A stretch of DNA of 64,000 bases from Desulforhopalus sp. IMCC35007 (lineage in GTDB: Bacteria; Desulfobacterota; Desulfobulbia; Desulfobulbales; Desulfocapsaceae). This document shows positions 26,069 to 35,589 of the stretch, piece by piece (the stretch's first letter is position 1; each line of letters opens with the position of its first letter). The stretch covers positions 186,001 through 250,000 of the forward strand of contig NZ_SWCN01000004.1 of the NCBI RefSeq assembly GCF_005116575.1, given 5' to 3'. Made by a program: the position numbers and the translations under genes. The notes under the pieces were generated by a model that was given only the letters and a program-made list of their open reading frames with translations, did not search any database and had not been told where the DNA came from.

Positions 26069-26785
26069 TTAATCAAAGGCCATATCAGTTTTCCACTCCT
26101 GCCATACCTTACCGACCAGATCAATTCCAGGCTTTAAGGTCTTTTTACCAGGTTTCCAACCCGATGGAGTAGCCTCAGCCCCTCCGGTTTCCCGTACAAG
26201 CTGGAACGCCTGCACCTGACGAATGGTTTCGTTGACATTCCTCCCCACTGGTGGGGTAAGAACCTCAAATCCCTGAAGGACCCCATCAGGATCAATGATA
26301 AAACGTCCACGCGCCTCAACTCCTGCACTCTCATCAAAGACACCATAAGCCTTGCCCACCTTGCCACCTGCATCGGAAAGCATGGGGAATGGGACTCCGC
26401 CGTCTACCATTTTTTTCAGTTCATCATCATCCCACATCTTGTGGACAAACATTGAGTCGATGGACATGGATAATACTTCGACACCAAGCTTTTGCATTTC
26501 TGGGTATTTTTCAGCGACCGCTGAAATCTCAGTAGCTCAGACAAAAGTGAAATCACCCGGATAAAAACAGAGCAGAACCCACTTACCCAGATAATCTGAA
26601 AGTTTTACATTTACGAATTTACCCTGCTGATAACCAGGGGCTGCAAAATCAGGTACCTTCTGACCCACCATGAGCATAGCGCGTTCCTCCTTAACCTTTG
26701 TTTTTTCAGTAATGACTTGTTCCTCGACTTCCTCTCCAACCGGACCGCCAGTGGGTCTGGCACATCCAACACTTTCTTCGGCCAT
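26069..26785 (-). CDS. Selenocysteine-containing peroxiredoxin (AhpC/Prx1-like)
   Basis: The frame from ATG 26785 to the stop at 26069 contains one internal TGA (26537-26539) at codon 83. It falls exactly where the peroxidatic Cys belongs, in FYPGDFTFV-(Sec)-ATEISA, and homology continues without shift to the Prx C-terminus ([12 protein letters not shown]). The UGA therefore most likely encodes selenocysteine, giving a 238-residue peroxide reductase; a SECIS-like hairpin follows it. AAAGGAGG lies 6 bases before this ATG. The usual resolving Cys before GWKPG is replaced (EATPSGW has Thr), so it is 1-Cys(Sec)-like. An N-terminal extension carries Cys8, which could substitute. Automated gene callers would split it into two genes. 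Its role is probably cytoplasmic peroxide defence. Confidence 0.93.
26509..26526 (-). promoter_or_regulatory. Bacterial SECIS-like hairpin
   Basis: Ten bases after the in-frame UGA the minus strand reads TTTCAGC-GGTC-GCTGAAA, a perfect 7-bp stem with a GGUC loop. Bacterial SECIS elements lie within about 40 bases downstream of the UGA, inside the coding sequence, and the E. coli fdhF element also has a GGUC loop contacted by SelB. Function is inferred from this match. Confidence 0.8.
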
Positions 26786-26823
26786 ACACGCCTCCTTTAA
26801 AGAATTCAATGAATTGAGAATAA

Positions 26824-26845
26824 GAAAAACTCCCGCAAATCGGGA
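26824..26845 (-). terminator. Small terminator after the BASS-type permease gene
   Basis: On the minus strand TCCCG-ATTTG-CGGGA is followed by GTTTTTC. It lies between the permease stop and the peroxiredoxin start. The stem is short, so it may be leaky and allow readthrough into the peroxiredoxin gene. Confidence 0.5.
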
Positions 26846-26857
26846 ATTCCTCCACTT

Positions 26858-27835
26858 TTACGCCTCCACCTCACCAAACAAGGTGTCGGTAAACTTCACA
26901 TACCAGGCCGCAGACTGGACCTGGATGATGTATGCAAGAGCAATAACCAGAGCAGCATTTGCACCCTCTGCGCCAAAACCATTTATTGCAATGGCAAGGG
27001 CAATTGATAAATTACGCATCACCGTCCCGTACACCAGAGCGATGCCGTCCCCCCGCTTAAAAAACGTTCGGCCAATGAACGTTGAGAGACTGAAATTAAA
27101 GATATAGAGAAGCAAAAGAGGGAAGAAAATTACCAAAATCAATCCGGGATTAGCGGTGATGGTGGTCGCTTTGAGCGCCATTGCAACAAACACTATGCCG
27201 AGGACACCAATGGTCGAAAGCGCCGGAAAGCGGGGTGCAATTCTCTCCTTAAATTGAGCCATACTGTATTTTTTGAGTAACAATTGCCTGGTAACAAAAC
27301 CAGCAACCATAGGTAAAAACACAATAAACAGGATCTGCTGCATCACTTTGATAATATTTACTTCAACAATTGCCCCGAGAAGGCCACTGACATAAAAAGG
27401 TGTCAACAGGGATCCAAGAGTTAAACCGATCACCGTCATATTAATGGCAGCTCCCATATTCCCCTTGGCAAAACCGGTCCAGGAGATGGTCATGCCGCTG
27501 GTGGGGAGCAAAGATGCCAGAAGCAGACCAAGGGCCATATAGGGTTGGTCTGGGAAAAACCAGCGTCCCAGCAGAAATGCAGCAAATGGAATTATAGCAA
27601 AATTCACAAATTGTGTGGCAAACTGAAGCTTCAGATTAAGACCTTCTTGCAAGTGCTTTATGTTCAGGGTAACCATCATTGGATACACCATCAGAAACGT
27701 GAGTGGTACGATCAGTCCTTTTAAGCTCAGGACCAGATCCTTATTGACCACAGCCCCAAAGGCAAAACCTGCCAGCATCAGAAGAGGGATTGCATACACA
27801 AGATTTTTATTGATACGAATCAAGACCTTCCACAT
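26858..27835 (-). CDS. Bile acid:sodium symporter/ACR3-superfamily permease
   Basis: The 325-residue protein is almost all membrane, with about nine or ten hydrophobic segments. Features such as LTFLMVYPMMVTLN, LLLASLLPTSGMTISWTGFAKGN and a related internal repeat in the second half (GTVMRNLSIALAIA) match the BASS/ACR3 superfamily. Members export arsenite or import bile acids, pantoate or other anions; I cannot fix this one's substrate, and no ars genes are near. I chose the ATG at 27835 (AAGGA 6 bases upstream) rather than 27850. It is the gene upstream of the selenocysteine peroxiredoxin, with a weak terminator between them. Confidence 0.82.
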   Translation of the reverse strand: MWKVLIRINKNLVYAIPLLMLAGFAFGAVVNKDLVLSLKGLIVPLTFLMVYPMMVTLNIKHLQEGLNLKLQFATQFVNFAIIPFAAFLLGRWFFPDQPYMALGLLLASLLPTSGMTISWTGFAKGNMGAAINMTVIGLTLGSLLTPFYVSGLLGAIVEVNIIKVMQQILFIVFLPMVAGFVTRQLLLKKYSMAQFKERIAPRFPALSTIGVLGIVFVAMALKATTITANPGLILVIFFPLLLLYIFNFSLSTFIGRTFFKRGDGIALVYGTVMRNLSIALAIAINGFGAEGANAALVIALAYIIQVQSAAWYVKFTDTLFGEVEA

Positions 27836-28010
27836 ATTTTTTCCTTTCATTAATTGTGATTCTTCAAAAAGAAATCTACTTTTTAATTGTGCATATGTTA
27901 TATTTACTCTTTCTCCGTTTTTGTCAAGACAAGGTGTTTAATTAAATACTTCAATACCCTTTTTTATGTATACCCTATCGTAAACAATCAAAATCAATCC
28001 TCGAAAGACA

Positions 28011-28442
28011 ATGGACCCGCAGAAAAAAGAGCCTCTCACAATTTCCACTCATCGCCACTGCCTGATGTGCGGGCAGGACAACCCAATGTCATTTGGCTTA
28101 AAATTCAACAAAGATGGAAAAGGATGCGTTTCCACTTATTTTACAGGAAACGAGACAATGCAGGGCTATGATGGTATCATGCACGGTGGTATTCTTTCCG
28201 CGCTTCTTGATACCGCGATGGCCCACTGCCTTTTACATGAAAATATAGAGGCCGTGACGGGAGAGCTGAATGTACGTTTTTATGATCCGGTTGCCTTTGA
28301 CAGTACCATGGCGATCAAAGCCTGGATTGAGTCCTCGCTTCCACCACTCTATCATTTGAAATCGCAAATAAAGATCAACGATAAAATCGTCTGCAAGGCA
28401 AAAGCAAAATTCATGCAACGGGACTACAACAATGCACGCTGA
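28011..28442 (+). CDS. PaaI-like hotdog-fold thioesterase
   Basis: The 143-residue protein has the hotdog thioesterase core with MHGGILSALLDTAMAHCL (His58, Gly59-Gly60, Asp67), the signature of the PaaI/YbaW-type acyl-CoA thioesterases. An N-terminal CLMCGQDNP motif (Cys17, Cys20) precedes the core and is common in a subgroup. It probably hydrolyses a CoA thioester in the cytoplasm; the substrate is unknown. Its last 11 bases overlap the start of the MBL hydrolase, so the two are co-translated. Confidence 0.88.
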   Translation: MDPQKKEPLTISTHRHCLMCGQDNPMSFGLKFNKDGKGCVSTYFTGNETMQGYDGIMHGGILSALLDTAMAHCLLHENIEAVTGELNVRFYDPVAFDSTMAIKAWIESSLPPLYHLKSQIKINDKIVCKAKAKFMQRDYNNAR

Positions 28443-29265
28443 AAAAATTGAAATAAAAATTATTGTCGATAACGAGGCAAAAGATGGCCTGCGAGCTGAA
28501 CATGGTTTTGCTCTCTGGCTTGAAATAGATGGCCAAAAGGTACTTTTTGACACCGGTCAAAACGATGCACTTTTATTTAATGCAGATAAAATCGGTGTAG
28601 ATCTGGAAAATGCAGACAACCTCGTCCTCAGTCACGGGCACTACGACCATACCGGTGGACTCGCCGATGTTCTCGGCCGTAACCATAAAGTTCATGTCTA
28701 CTGCCATGCGGCAGCTTTTCTTCCCCGCTATTCCATACATGATGGTATCGCCAAACCTGTCAAAATGACAACAAAGGCAATGAGCAGTATCGGCAATCTT
28801 CCTGAGACTAGAATGCACTGGGTAACAAAATCCGTCAGCATTTCAGGCCACGTTGCCATATCTGGAGAAATTCCGAGAAAAACAGATTTTGAATCAGCCG
28901 GAGGAGCATTTTATTTCGACCTTGATGGTAAAAGGGCCGATGCCGTCTCCGATGACATGGCTCTCTGGGTGAACAGTAAAGAGGGCCTGATCATCTGCGT
29001 AGGTTGTTGTCATGCCGGTATTATCAACACTATAAACTATATTAAAGAGATAAGTGGCATAAACAGGATCCATGCCCTGATTGGGGGGCTCCATCTGGTA
29101 AACGCAGACGAGAAAAGGCTTACAAAAACCATAGAATTCCTCAAACAGGAAGAGATCAAAAAGATCATTGCCTGCCACTGTACAGGAGAAGTCGCCCACC
29201 AGCTGCTGCAAAAGCATCTGCATGCAGAGAAGGGTTACGCTGGACTGACCCTTGAAATGAAATGA
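28432..29265 (+). CDS. Metallo-beta-lactamase-fold hydrolase
   Basis: The 277-residue protein has the metal-binding motif LSHGHYDHTGG (His68, His70, Asp72, His73), further ligands in CVGCCHAGIIN and a late His in IGGLHLVN. This pattern matches the subfamily near ribofuranosyl-aminobenzene phosphate synthase-like proteins in archaea and anaerobes. The reaction is not known. The start overlaps the end of the thioesterase gene by 11 bases, and no separate ribosome binding site is evident, so it is probably translated by coupling. Confidence 0.9.
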   Translation: MHAEKIEIKIIVDNEAKDGLRAEHGFALWLEIDGQKVLFDTGQNDALLFNADKIGVDLENADNLVLSHGHYDHTGGLADVLGRNHKVHVYCHAAAFLPRYSIHDGIAKPVKMTTKAMSSIGNLPETRMHWVTKSVSISGHVAISGEIPRKTDFESAGGAFYFDLDGKRADAVSDDMALWVNSKEGLIICVGCCHAGIINTINYIKEISGINRIHALIGGLHLVNADEKRLTKTIEFLKQEEIKKIIACHCTGEVAHQLLQKHLHAEKGYAGLTLEMK

Positions 29266-29314
29266 CCCCTTTTTTATCTGGCCTCACCTCTTCACTCAAA
29301 CCAAACGGGAAAGA

Positions 29315-30691
29315 ATGAATCAAGCAAACAACATAACAGAATATCTACAAAAAAATCTTTCCGCATTGAGTCAAGAGCTCATGGAATGGCTGACTATTCC
29401 ATCCGTAAGCACTCTGCCCGAACACAATGACGATGTACGTCGGGCAGCAGTGTGGATTCAAAACAAACTTACCGCTACAGGATTTCATCAGACCAGCATA
29501 ATTGAAACCGCCGGACATCCCTTGGTATACGCCGAATGGATGGTCGATGCCACTCAGCCGACATTGCTTATCTACGGACACTATGACGTCCAGCCGACGG
29601 ACCCTCTTGGGCTCTGGCAAAGCCCACCCTTTGAGCCGGAAATACGGGAAGGTAACATTTATGCAAGGGGGGCAAGCGATGACAAAGGCCAGATAATGCT
29701 TGTGATAGCGGCCCTACAGGCCTGGATAGCTGTAACAGGAAAACCACCCGTCAATATCAAGATCCTCCTGGAGGGCGAAGAGGAAGCAGGTGGCGAAGCT
29801 ATTGCTGATTACGTGAGCCACAACAAAGAGGTACTTGTCGCCGACGCAGTTCTCATCTGTGACACCCACATGCCAAGTGCCAGCCAGCCCTCACTGATCG
29901 CAGGGCTGCGTGGTATCCTCTACACAGAGCTGCACATTACCGGCGCGAAAACCGACCTCCATTCCGGTAGTTATGGCGGGGTTGCCCCAAATCCAATACA
30001 CGCTCTCTGCCTGATCATCAGCCAAATCAAAACTGAGGATGGCACAATTCACATTCCGGAACTGCAGGCGGCCCTGCCCACCCCCCTTGAGACGGAAAAA
30101 TCTTTCTGGAAAGAGGACCCGCTGAATATTGAAAAAGCGCTGTGCGAGGAGATGGGAGTTACTGATCTGGTTGGAGAAAATGACTACCCTGCACTCGAAC
30201 GTATTGGTCTGCGCCCCACCTTTGAAGTCCATGGTATCGCCGGTGGCTTTACCGGAGAAGGCGCAAAAACAGTCATTCCAGCCAAAGCCACTGCAAAAAT
30301 CAGTCTGCGTCTCCCTCCAAATTATAACACGAATGAGGTCTTTTCCTGGCTGAAAAAACGTGTTGAACAACTCAGTCCCCAAGGTTACAAGGTAGAGTTG
30401 AAAAATATTCATGCCGGAGATGGCCTTATAGTGGATCAGGACAACCACTTCTTCCGGGAAGCCGCTTGCGCCCTTGAAACGGCATACAACAAACCACCTG
30501 TATTCCTCAAGGAAGGGGGCTCCATTCCTATTGCAGCCCTTTTTGACAAGCACCTTCGTACGCCTGTGGTTCTAATGGGATTTGCCCTGCCCGATGACAA
30601 TATCCACGCACCCAATGAGAAATTTAATCTCCAGCAGTTTTTCATGGGTATGAAGACGGTAGCTGATTACCTGGGACGACTTAGAAAGTAA
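29315..30691 (+). CDS. M20-family metallopeptidase (dipeptidase)
   Basis: The 458-residue cytoplasmic enzyme has the M20 catalytic zinc motifs: YGHYDVQP (His89, Asp91), GASDDKGQ (Asp122/123), EGEEEAGG with the catalytic glutamates (about 153-157) and a late GGSIP region. A dimerisation domain sits between about 200 and 320. It cleaves short peptides or acylated amino acids. GGGAAAG lies upstream of the ATG. It follows the thioesterase/MBL pair by 49 bases and may be cotranscribed with it. Confidence 0.93.
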   Translation: MNQANNITEYLQKNLSALSQELMEWLTIPSVSTLPEHNDDVRRAAVWIQNKLTATGFHQTSIIETAGHPLVYAEWMVDATQPTLLIYGHYDVQPTDPLGLWQSPPFEPEIREGNIYARGASDDKGQIMLVIAALQAWIAVTGKPPVNIKILLEGEEEAGGEAIADYVSHNKEVLVADAVLICDTHMPSASQPSLIAGLRGILYTELHITGAKTDLHSGSYGGVAPNPIHALCLIISQIKTEDGTIHIPELQAALPTPLETEKSFWKEDPLNIEKALCEEMGVTDLVGENDYPALERIGLRPTFEVHGIAGGFTGEGAKTVIPAKATAKISLRLPPNYNTNEVFSWLKKRVEQLSPQGYKVELKNIHAGDGLIVDQDNHFFREAACALETAYNKPPVFLKEGGSIPIAALFDKHLRTPVVLMGFALPDDNIHAPNEKFNLQQFFMGMKTVADYLGRLRK

Positions 30692-30700
30692 ACCCTGGCG

Positions 30701-30732
30701 GATCAAACAAACTCGTATGTGTTTGTTTGATC
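30701..30732. terminator. Terminator between convergent genes
   Basis: GATCAAACAAAC (30701-30712) and GTTTGTTTGATC (30721-30732) form a perfect 12-bp stem with an 8-base loop. It starts 9 bases after the peptidase stop and lies between convergent genes. The trailing T-tract (GTTTAAT) is short. Confidence 0.6.
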
Positions 30733-30792
30733 GTTTAATCTCGAACTGTGCTCCTTGCTTCAAACAGTTTGCCTCTTCAACTCCGCATCCCC

Positions 30793-32001
30793 TTACAGCC
30801 CAAATTTTTCAGCAGCCCTGTTACAGAGGTACTCCCCAATTGGCAGGGCAGAGGTTGCAGCAGGCGACGGGGCATTACAGACATGCATGGAACGTGGACT
30901 TTCCGCAAACAGAAAATCATGGACAAGGCTGCCATCATTCATTACCGCCTGGGCCCGAATGCCGGCGGGATATGGCTGAAGGTCTGAGGCGGTTATTTCA
31001 GGGCAGTATTTTCTGACTCTTTTCAGGTACCCAGGCAGATAAAGCGAATCAACCATTTCTTTGATCCCACTGCCTATGTTTGCCCGGATGAGCCTCCAGA
31101 AACCAGGGAAAGATACCATCTCTTTGATATCCATCGGTTTTATATTTATCCGGCCATACCCCTCTCTTTTATAGCCAAGTACCGCATTGGGGCCCACAGT
31201 CACAGAACCATTCACCATCAGGGTAAGATGGACTCCCAGAAACGGCAGGTCCGGGTCCGGTATCGGATAAATCAGATGGTTGACGATGCTCCACAACCCC
31301 TGTCGCAGCTGATAATACTCACCACGAAATGGCACAATCTGGAAATCAACCGCGATACCAGTCATCTGGGCCAGCCTGTCCGCCATAAGACCGCCACAGA
31401 CAAGAAGGTATGAGGCGATGATAAGGCTGTCGCCAGTCACCACTCGAATGTCCCTTTCACTCTCCTGGATTTCAGTCACTTCGGCGTCAAAGAGAACCTC
31501 TCCTCCCCGTGCCCTGTACAACGATACCATCTGACGTGTAATTGCCGAGTAGTCAGTAATCGAGGTTTCCGAAACCAGCAGCGCTCCTTTGCCGACGATG
31601 TGAGGTTCGCGCTGTCGGAGTTCCTCGGCAGAAATGGTCTGCACTTTAATATCATTTTCATGACATCTCAGGCGTAAGCCTTCCATACGCTCAAGCTCCA
31701 GTTCATCTGTTGCAACCAGCAGCTTTCCGCAGTTTTTATAAGGAAGATCGTGTTGCGCACAGAATTGCTTGGTAAGAACGGCTCCTCTCTTGCAAAAGTC
31801 TGCCTTCATACTTCCAGGCTGATAGTAGACACCGGCATGAACGACTCCGGAGTTATGGCCTGTCTGGTGCTGTGCGCATTGTTCTTCCTTGTCGACCAAC
31901 AAGATAGACAGACCGGGGAAGGCCGTCTTTAGTTGCAGGGCGGTAGAACAGCCAACAATTCCACCACCAATGACAATGAGGTCTACATGAGTCTGATTCA
32001 T
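30793..32001 (-). CDS. lhgO: L-2-hydroxyglutarate oxidase/dehydrogenase
   Basis: The 402-residue FAD-dependent oxidoreductase starts with the dinucleotide motif IGGGIVGCSTALQL (about residues 11-24) and the acidic residue in LLVDKE. The block QTGHNSGVVHAGVYYQPGS is diagnostic of the LhgO/DAAO-like family, and SITDYSAI and PFRGEYYQL follow. It oxidises L-2-hydroxyglutarate to 2-oxoglutarate, probably passing electrons to the quinone pool at the inner membrane. GAGG lies 9 bases before the ATG. Monocistronic. Confidence 0.93.
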   Translation of the reverse strand: MNQTHVDLIVIGGGIVGCSTALQLKTAFPGLSILLVDKEEQCAQHQTGHNSGVVHAGVYYQPGSMKADFCKRGAVLTKQFCAQHDLPYKNCGKLLVATDELELERMEGLRLRCHENDIKVQTISAEELRQREPHIVGKGALLVSETSITDYSAITRQMVSLYRARGGEVLFDAEVTEIQESERDIRVVTGDSLIIASYLLVCGGLMADRLAQMTGIAVDFQIVPFRGEYYQLRQGLWSIVNHLIYPIPDPDLPFLGVHLTLMVNGSVTVGPNAVLGYKREGYGRINIKPMDIKEMVSFPGFWRLIRANIGSGIKEMVDSLYLPGYLKRVRKYCPEITASDLQPYPAGIRAQAVMNDGSLVHDFLFAESPRSMHVCNAPSPAATSALPIGEYLCNRAAEKFGL

Positions 32002-32276
32002 ATTTACAATCCTCGGTTACTCTTAGGTTAAAGCCTGACACCACAAACAATATTTGATCCCAGGCACCAGTCAATGTATAGCGATAATCATATTCCCAAA
32101 ATATTAACAAACCACTCTCATCCACACACCAATGGCTGCAAAAAGCCAAAAAGGCAATACCTTGTTGCCCTTTCTGTATGTTATATTGCGCAAGACAGAG
32201 AGAAAAAGAGTGTTCCATGTTTTTAATCCAATAAAACGCACATAAACAAATTCCCTCATACAACAAAAGGCATAAA

Positions 32277-33950
32277 ATGATTCATCATGTTGAAGTTCAG
32301 GTTCTTATCCTCCTCCTTATCGCATCGGTTGTGGGAATGCTTGCCAGACGGGTTCGCATACCTTACACCCTTGCACTTGTGCTGGCGGGGCTGGCCCTCA
32401 GTTTTGTGCAGATGGAGGCACTGAAGGATCTGAATCTGACCTCTGATTTGCTCATGCTATTATTCCTGCCCCCGCTCCTGTTTGAGGCCGCATATCACAT
32501 GCCTTTTGCAGAGTTGCGTAAAAACGGGGCCCATATAGCTTTTCTGGCTTTGATTGGAGTCATTGTCTGTTTCTGTCTTACAGCCCTTGGTATCTTTACA
32601 ACGTTCGGCACATTTGATATCGTCCACAGCTTTGATTTCAGCTGGCCCCACGCCTTTCTCTTTGCCGCAGTCATCTCTGCAACAGACCCCATCAGTGTCC
32701 TCGCGCTGTTCAAAGAAATGGGGGCTCCAAAACGGTTGTATCAGATTGTTGAGGGCGAATCACTTATCAACGACGGAGTCGCCGTTGTGATCTTTGCTAT
32801 TGTTTTTGCCATCCTTGGCTTTTCATCAAGTCATGGCACACAAACTGAATTAGACAGCACCCGGGCAATCATTGTATTTGCAGGCACGATCTTTGCCACA
32901 ACAACAATCGGCGGTGTGCTCCTTGGGGCAGCTATAGGGGCTCTGGCGAGTGTCGTGACCCGTCAGATAGACGACCATCTGATTGAGGTAACACTCACAA
33001 CACTTGTTGCCTGGGGTTCGTTTCTTGTGGCAGAAGAACTGCACGTGTCCGGAGTTCTGTCCACCGTTTCAGCCGGTATTTTTATGGGCTCCTTCGGCAA
33101 GTACTTTGGAATGAGTGCCTCCACCCGCCTAGCCGTTCAGGACTTCTGGCAATACATGGGTTTTCTCTCCAACTCCTTTATTTTTCTTTTGATCGGCCTG
33201 GAACTGGACCCAGGTGCCTTTTGGGCCAATATACCTGCAGTTATGCTCGCCTTCACTGTTGTTATTGTGGCCCGAGGTATACTCATTTATTTAGGGATCC
33301 CGCTGGTTGACCTCTTTTCTACACCGATGCCCCGTGCCTGGCGACACATCCTCGTCTGGGGAGGGTTACGGGGCTCACTTTCCATGGTCCTTATTCTCGG
33401 CTTACCCGCAGATTTTGCAGGACGCTCCTTTCTCATCAACCTGGTGTTTGGAGTGGTTTCCGTTTCTCTCTTTTTCCAGGGCCTGACCATGAGCCCACTC
33501 ATGAAACGTCTGGGACTTACCCTGGACAATGTCAACATAAACCACGAATATGACATTGCCCGAGGTCGTGAACTTTCATACAGAAAAGTCCTGCAGGAAG
33601 CCCAGAACCGGCTTTTCCAAGGTGTCTCCGACGAAAAAAGTTACAAGAAAGTCATTGAGTACTATCGCGACGCCAGTGAGAAAGCCCAGGTCGAGACAGC
33701 GAAATACGCAGCAGCCCAGGCAACACCTGAACGTTTATTTGAGGCAGCAAAGTCGCTGGCGGTAATTGAACGCGAGGCCTTAGACTATTCCATGAATGCA
33801 GGATTGATTTCCTCATCCACCTGTGCAAAATTAATTTCTGACCTCAACGCCCGGGTGGAAGAGCTTGACTCGGCTGCAGCAGAAAGTGATGAAAAACTTG
33901 AGGAGACCTTCAAAAAGCTCTACAGCAGGCTGACAGAAACCTCCGTCTAA
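32277..33950 (+). CDS. Na+/H+ antiporter, CPA1/NhaP type
   Basis: The 557-residue inner-membrane protein has about 12 transmembrane segments (1-420) with the CPA1 ion-binding signature ATDPISVLALFKEMG and the following EGESLINDGVAVVIF. A conserved WGGLRGSLSMVLIL lies late in the membrane part. About 130 C-terminal residues form a charged, helical cytoplasmic tail that probably regulates activity. It exchanges cytoplasmic Na+ (or K+) for protons. AAAGG lies 6-7 bases before the ATG. Confidence 0.93.
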   Translation: MIHHVEVQVLILLLIASVVGMLARRVRIPYTLALVLAGLALSFVQMEALKDLNLTSDLLMLLFLPPLLFEAAYHMPFAELRKNGAHIAFLALIGVIVCFCLTALGIFTTFGTFDIVHSFDFSWPHAFLFAAVISATDPISVLALFKEMGAPKRLYQIVEGESLINDGVAVVIFAIVFAILGFSSSHGTQTELDSTRAIIVFAGTIFATTTIGGVLLGAAIGALASVVTRQIDDHLIEVTLTTLVAWGSFLVAEELHVSGVLSTVSAGIFMGSFGKYFGMSASTRLAVQDFWQYMGFLSNSFIFLLIGLELDPGAFWANIPAVMLAFTVVIVARGILIYLGIPLVDLFSTPMPRAWRHILVWGGLRGSLSMVLILGLPADFAGRSFLINLVFGVVSVSLFFQGLTMSPLMKRLGLTLDNVNINHEYDIARGRELSYRKVLQEAQNRLFQGVSDEKSYKKVIEYYRDASEKAQVETAKYAAAQATPERLFEAAKSLAVIEREALDYSMNAGLISSSTCAKLISDLNARVEELDSAAAESDEKLEETFKKLYSRLTETSV

Positions 33951-34122
33951 CTGATAACACTCCATCTTCTGGCAGTACTCGACCCCTGGCTACTCCGCTT
34001 CAACCTATGACCCAGCTTTACATTGTTATAAGCCAGGATTATGGTCAATATCAGGTGTGGTTGCACAACAGTCCGTATACCTTTGAGAAGTTCTACCACT
34101 GATTTTATCGATGAGGTGAAAT

Positions 34123-35262
34123 ATGCACAACCATCTTTATATTATACTCCTGATTGCACTTTTACTCCTCGGCGGCAATCACAGCTCCATTGCAGCCGAA
34201 TCCGAAAAAATAACCGGTACAGCGGGAACAGAACTGCAGGTTAAAAGCTACGCCGAGTTTAACGAACCGTGGGCCATGACCTTTCTTCCCAGCGGAGAAA
34301 TGCTGGTGACGGAAAAACCCGGAAAGCTCCTGCTGGTGAGCGCTGATGGCCGATCCAAGGTATCAGTGCGCGGGGTTCCAGAAGTTGCGTACGGCGGCCA
34401 AGGGGGACTGGGTGATGTTATCTTGCACCCGGATTATGAGAAAAACAGCCTTATCTACATATCCTACGCAGAGCCAGGTTTTTTTGGAAAAAGGGGTGCG
34501 GCTGTCGCACGGGCCCGCTTTAATCAAGACCCAGCCAGTCCTTCTCTGGATAATTTGGAAGTGATCTGGCGCCAGATCCCCAAGGTGAAAGGACGAGGTC
34601 ATTACTCACATCGTCTGGCTTTTAGTCCGGACGGCAAACTGTTCATTACCTCAGGTGAGAGACAGAAACAGGACCCGGCACAGGATTGGTCGCAGAATCT
34701 TGGAAAAGTCATCCGGCTTAATGACGATGGCTCAGTGCCACCCGACAATCCTTTTCAGAATAAAGGTAATCTGGCCAAGACCTTCTGGTCTCTTGGCCAT
34801 CGCAACATGCTTGGCATTGCCTTTGATAAAAATGGTCGCCTGTGGACCCATGAGATGGGTCCGCGCCACGGCGATGAGTTAAACCTGACAGTAGCCGCTG
34901 ATAATTACGGCTGGCCTGTTGTATCCTGGGGCGACCACTATTCAGGAATACCAATACCAGATCATGACACGCGCCCCGATTTCAATGGTCCGGAGGCATA
35001 CTGGGTACCCTCAATTGCACCTTCAGGTTTGATTATTTACAGCGGCAGGCTGTTTCCTGACTGGCAGGAAAATGCCCTGATTGGCGGGCTTGTCTCTGAG
35101 TCCCTTATTCGGGTCAAAATAACTGGTGACAAGGCCGAAGAGGTAGAACGTTTTGCCATGGGAAAACGCATCCGTGAGGTTGAACAAGGCCCGGACGACG
35201 CTATCTGGATCCTTGAAGATAAACAGGGCGGCCGCCTGCTCAGACTCACACCTCTTGAGTAA
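34123..35262 (+). CDS. PQQ-dependent aldose sugar dehydrogenase-like (YliI type)
   Basis: The 379-residue protein has a signal peptide (core [10 protein letters not shown], cleavage near residue 25) and the six-bladed propeller of the soluble glucose/sorbosone dehydrogenase family. Marker segments are [66 protein letters not shown] and [14 protein letters not shown]. Family members use PQQ to oxidise sugars in the periplasm. No pqq biosynthesis genes are in the window, so cofactor supply is unknown. GAGGTG precedes the ATG. Confidence 0.92.
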   Translation: MHNHLYIILLIALLLLGGNHSSIAAESEKITGTAGTELQVKSYAEFNEPWAMTFLPSGEMLVTEKPGKLLLVSADGRSKVSVRGVPEVAYGGQGGLGDVILHPDYEKNSLIYISYAEPGFFGKRGAAVARARFNQDPASPSLDNLEVIWRQIPKVKGRGHYSHRLAFSPDGKLFITSGERQKQDPAQDWSQNLGKVIRLNDDGSVPPDNPFQNKGNLAKTFWSLGHRNMLGIAFDKNGRLWTHEMGPRHGDELNLTVAADNYGWPVVSWGDHYSGIPIPDHDTRPDFNGPEAYWVPSIAPSGLIIYSGRLFPDWQENALIGGLVSESLIRVKITGDKAEEVERFAMGKRIREVEQGPDDAIWILEDKQGGRLLRLTPLE

Positions 35263-35589
35263 ATCAGGGGTTCTCACCATCTCGCCCGCCGAACAGCCAG
35301 AAAGGTTGTTCATTCTTTCTGGACAGATCCGAGTTATCCTGTTCGCGGGACATTCATGGACTATACGCTGGCTAATCCCCGTTCAAGACCCAATTGGAGG
35401 AGGTGTTTCAATATCAAAAAAATCCCGGGAAACCCTGTTGATTATCACATCCAGAAGACACATATTATTGATGATAATAATAGAATATTGCTTGTTGTAC
35501 ACTTCCGCCTCAGGGTCTCTTAAATAATCCAATATTTTTCCCAGTACAAGCCGTTACATGGAGGTGGAACAGTCAAACGGAGGTCGTCC
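35263..35589. other. Intergenic region, short inverted repeat only
   Basis: These 327 bases carry no convincing gene. CCAGAAAG (35297-35304) and CTTTCTGG (35315-35322) form an 8-bp stem about 35 bases after the sugar dehydrogenase stop, with no T-tract behind it. The rest is presumably the desaturase promoter. Confidence 0.4.

Noticed and set aside
26537-26539. The in-frame stop as a nonsense mutation making the peroxiredoxin a pseudogene
   Set aside because: The UGA lies exactly at the catalytic Cys, the frame is otherwise intact, a strong ribosome binding site and terminator flank the gene, and a GGUC-loop hairpin follows at the right distance.
29891-30553. 220-codon open frame antisense to the M20 peptidase
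   Set aside because: Shadow of a clear peptidase gene; its composition follows the opposite strand's codon structure.
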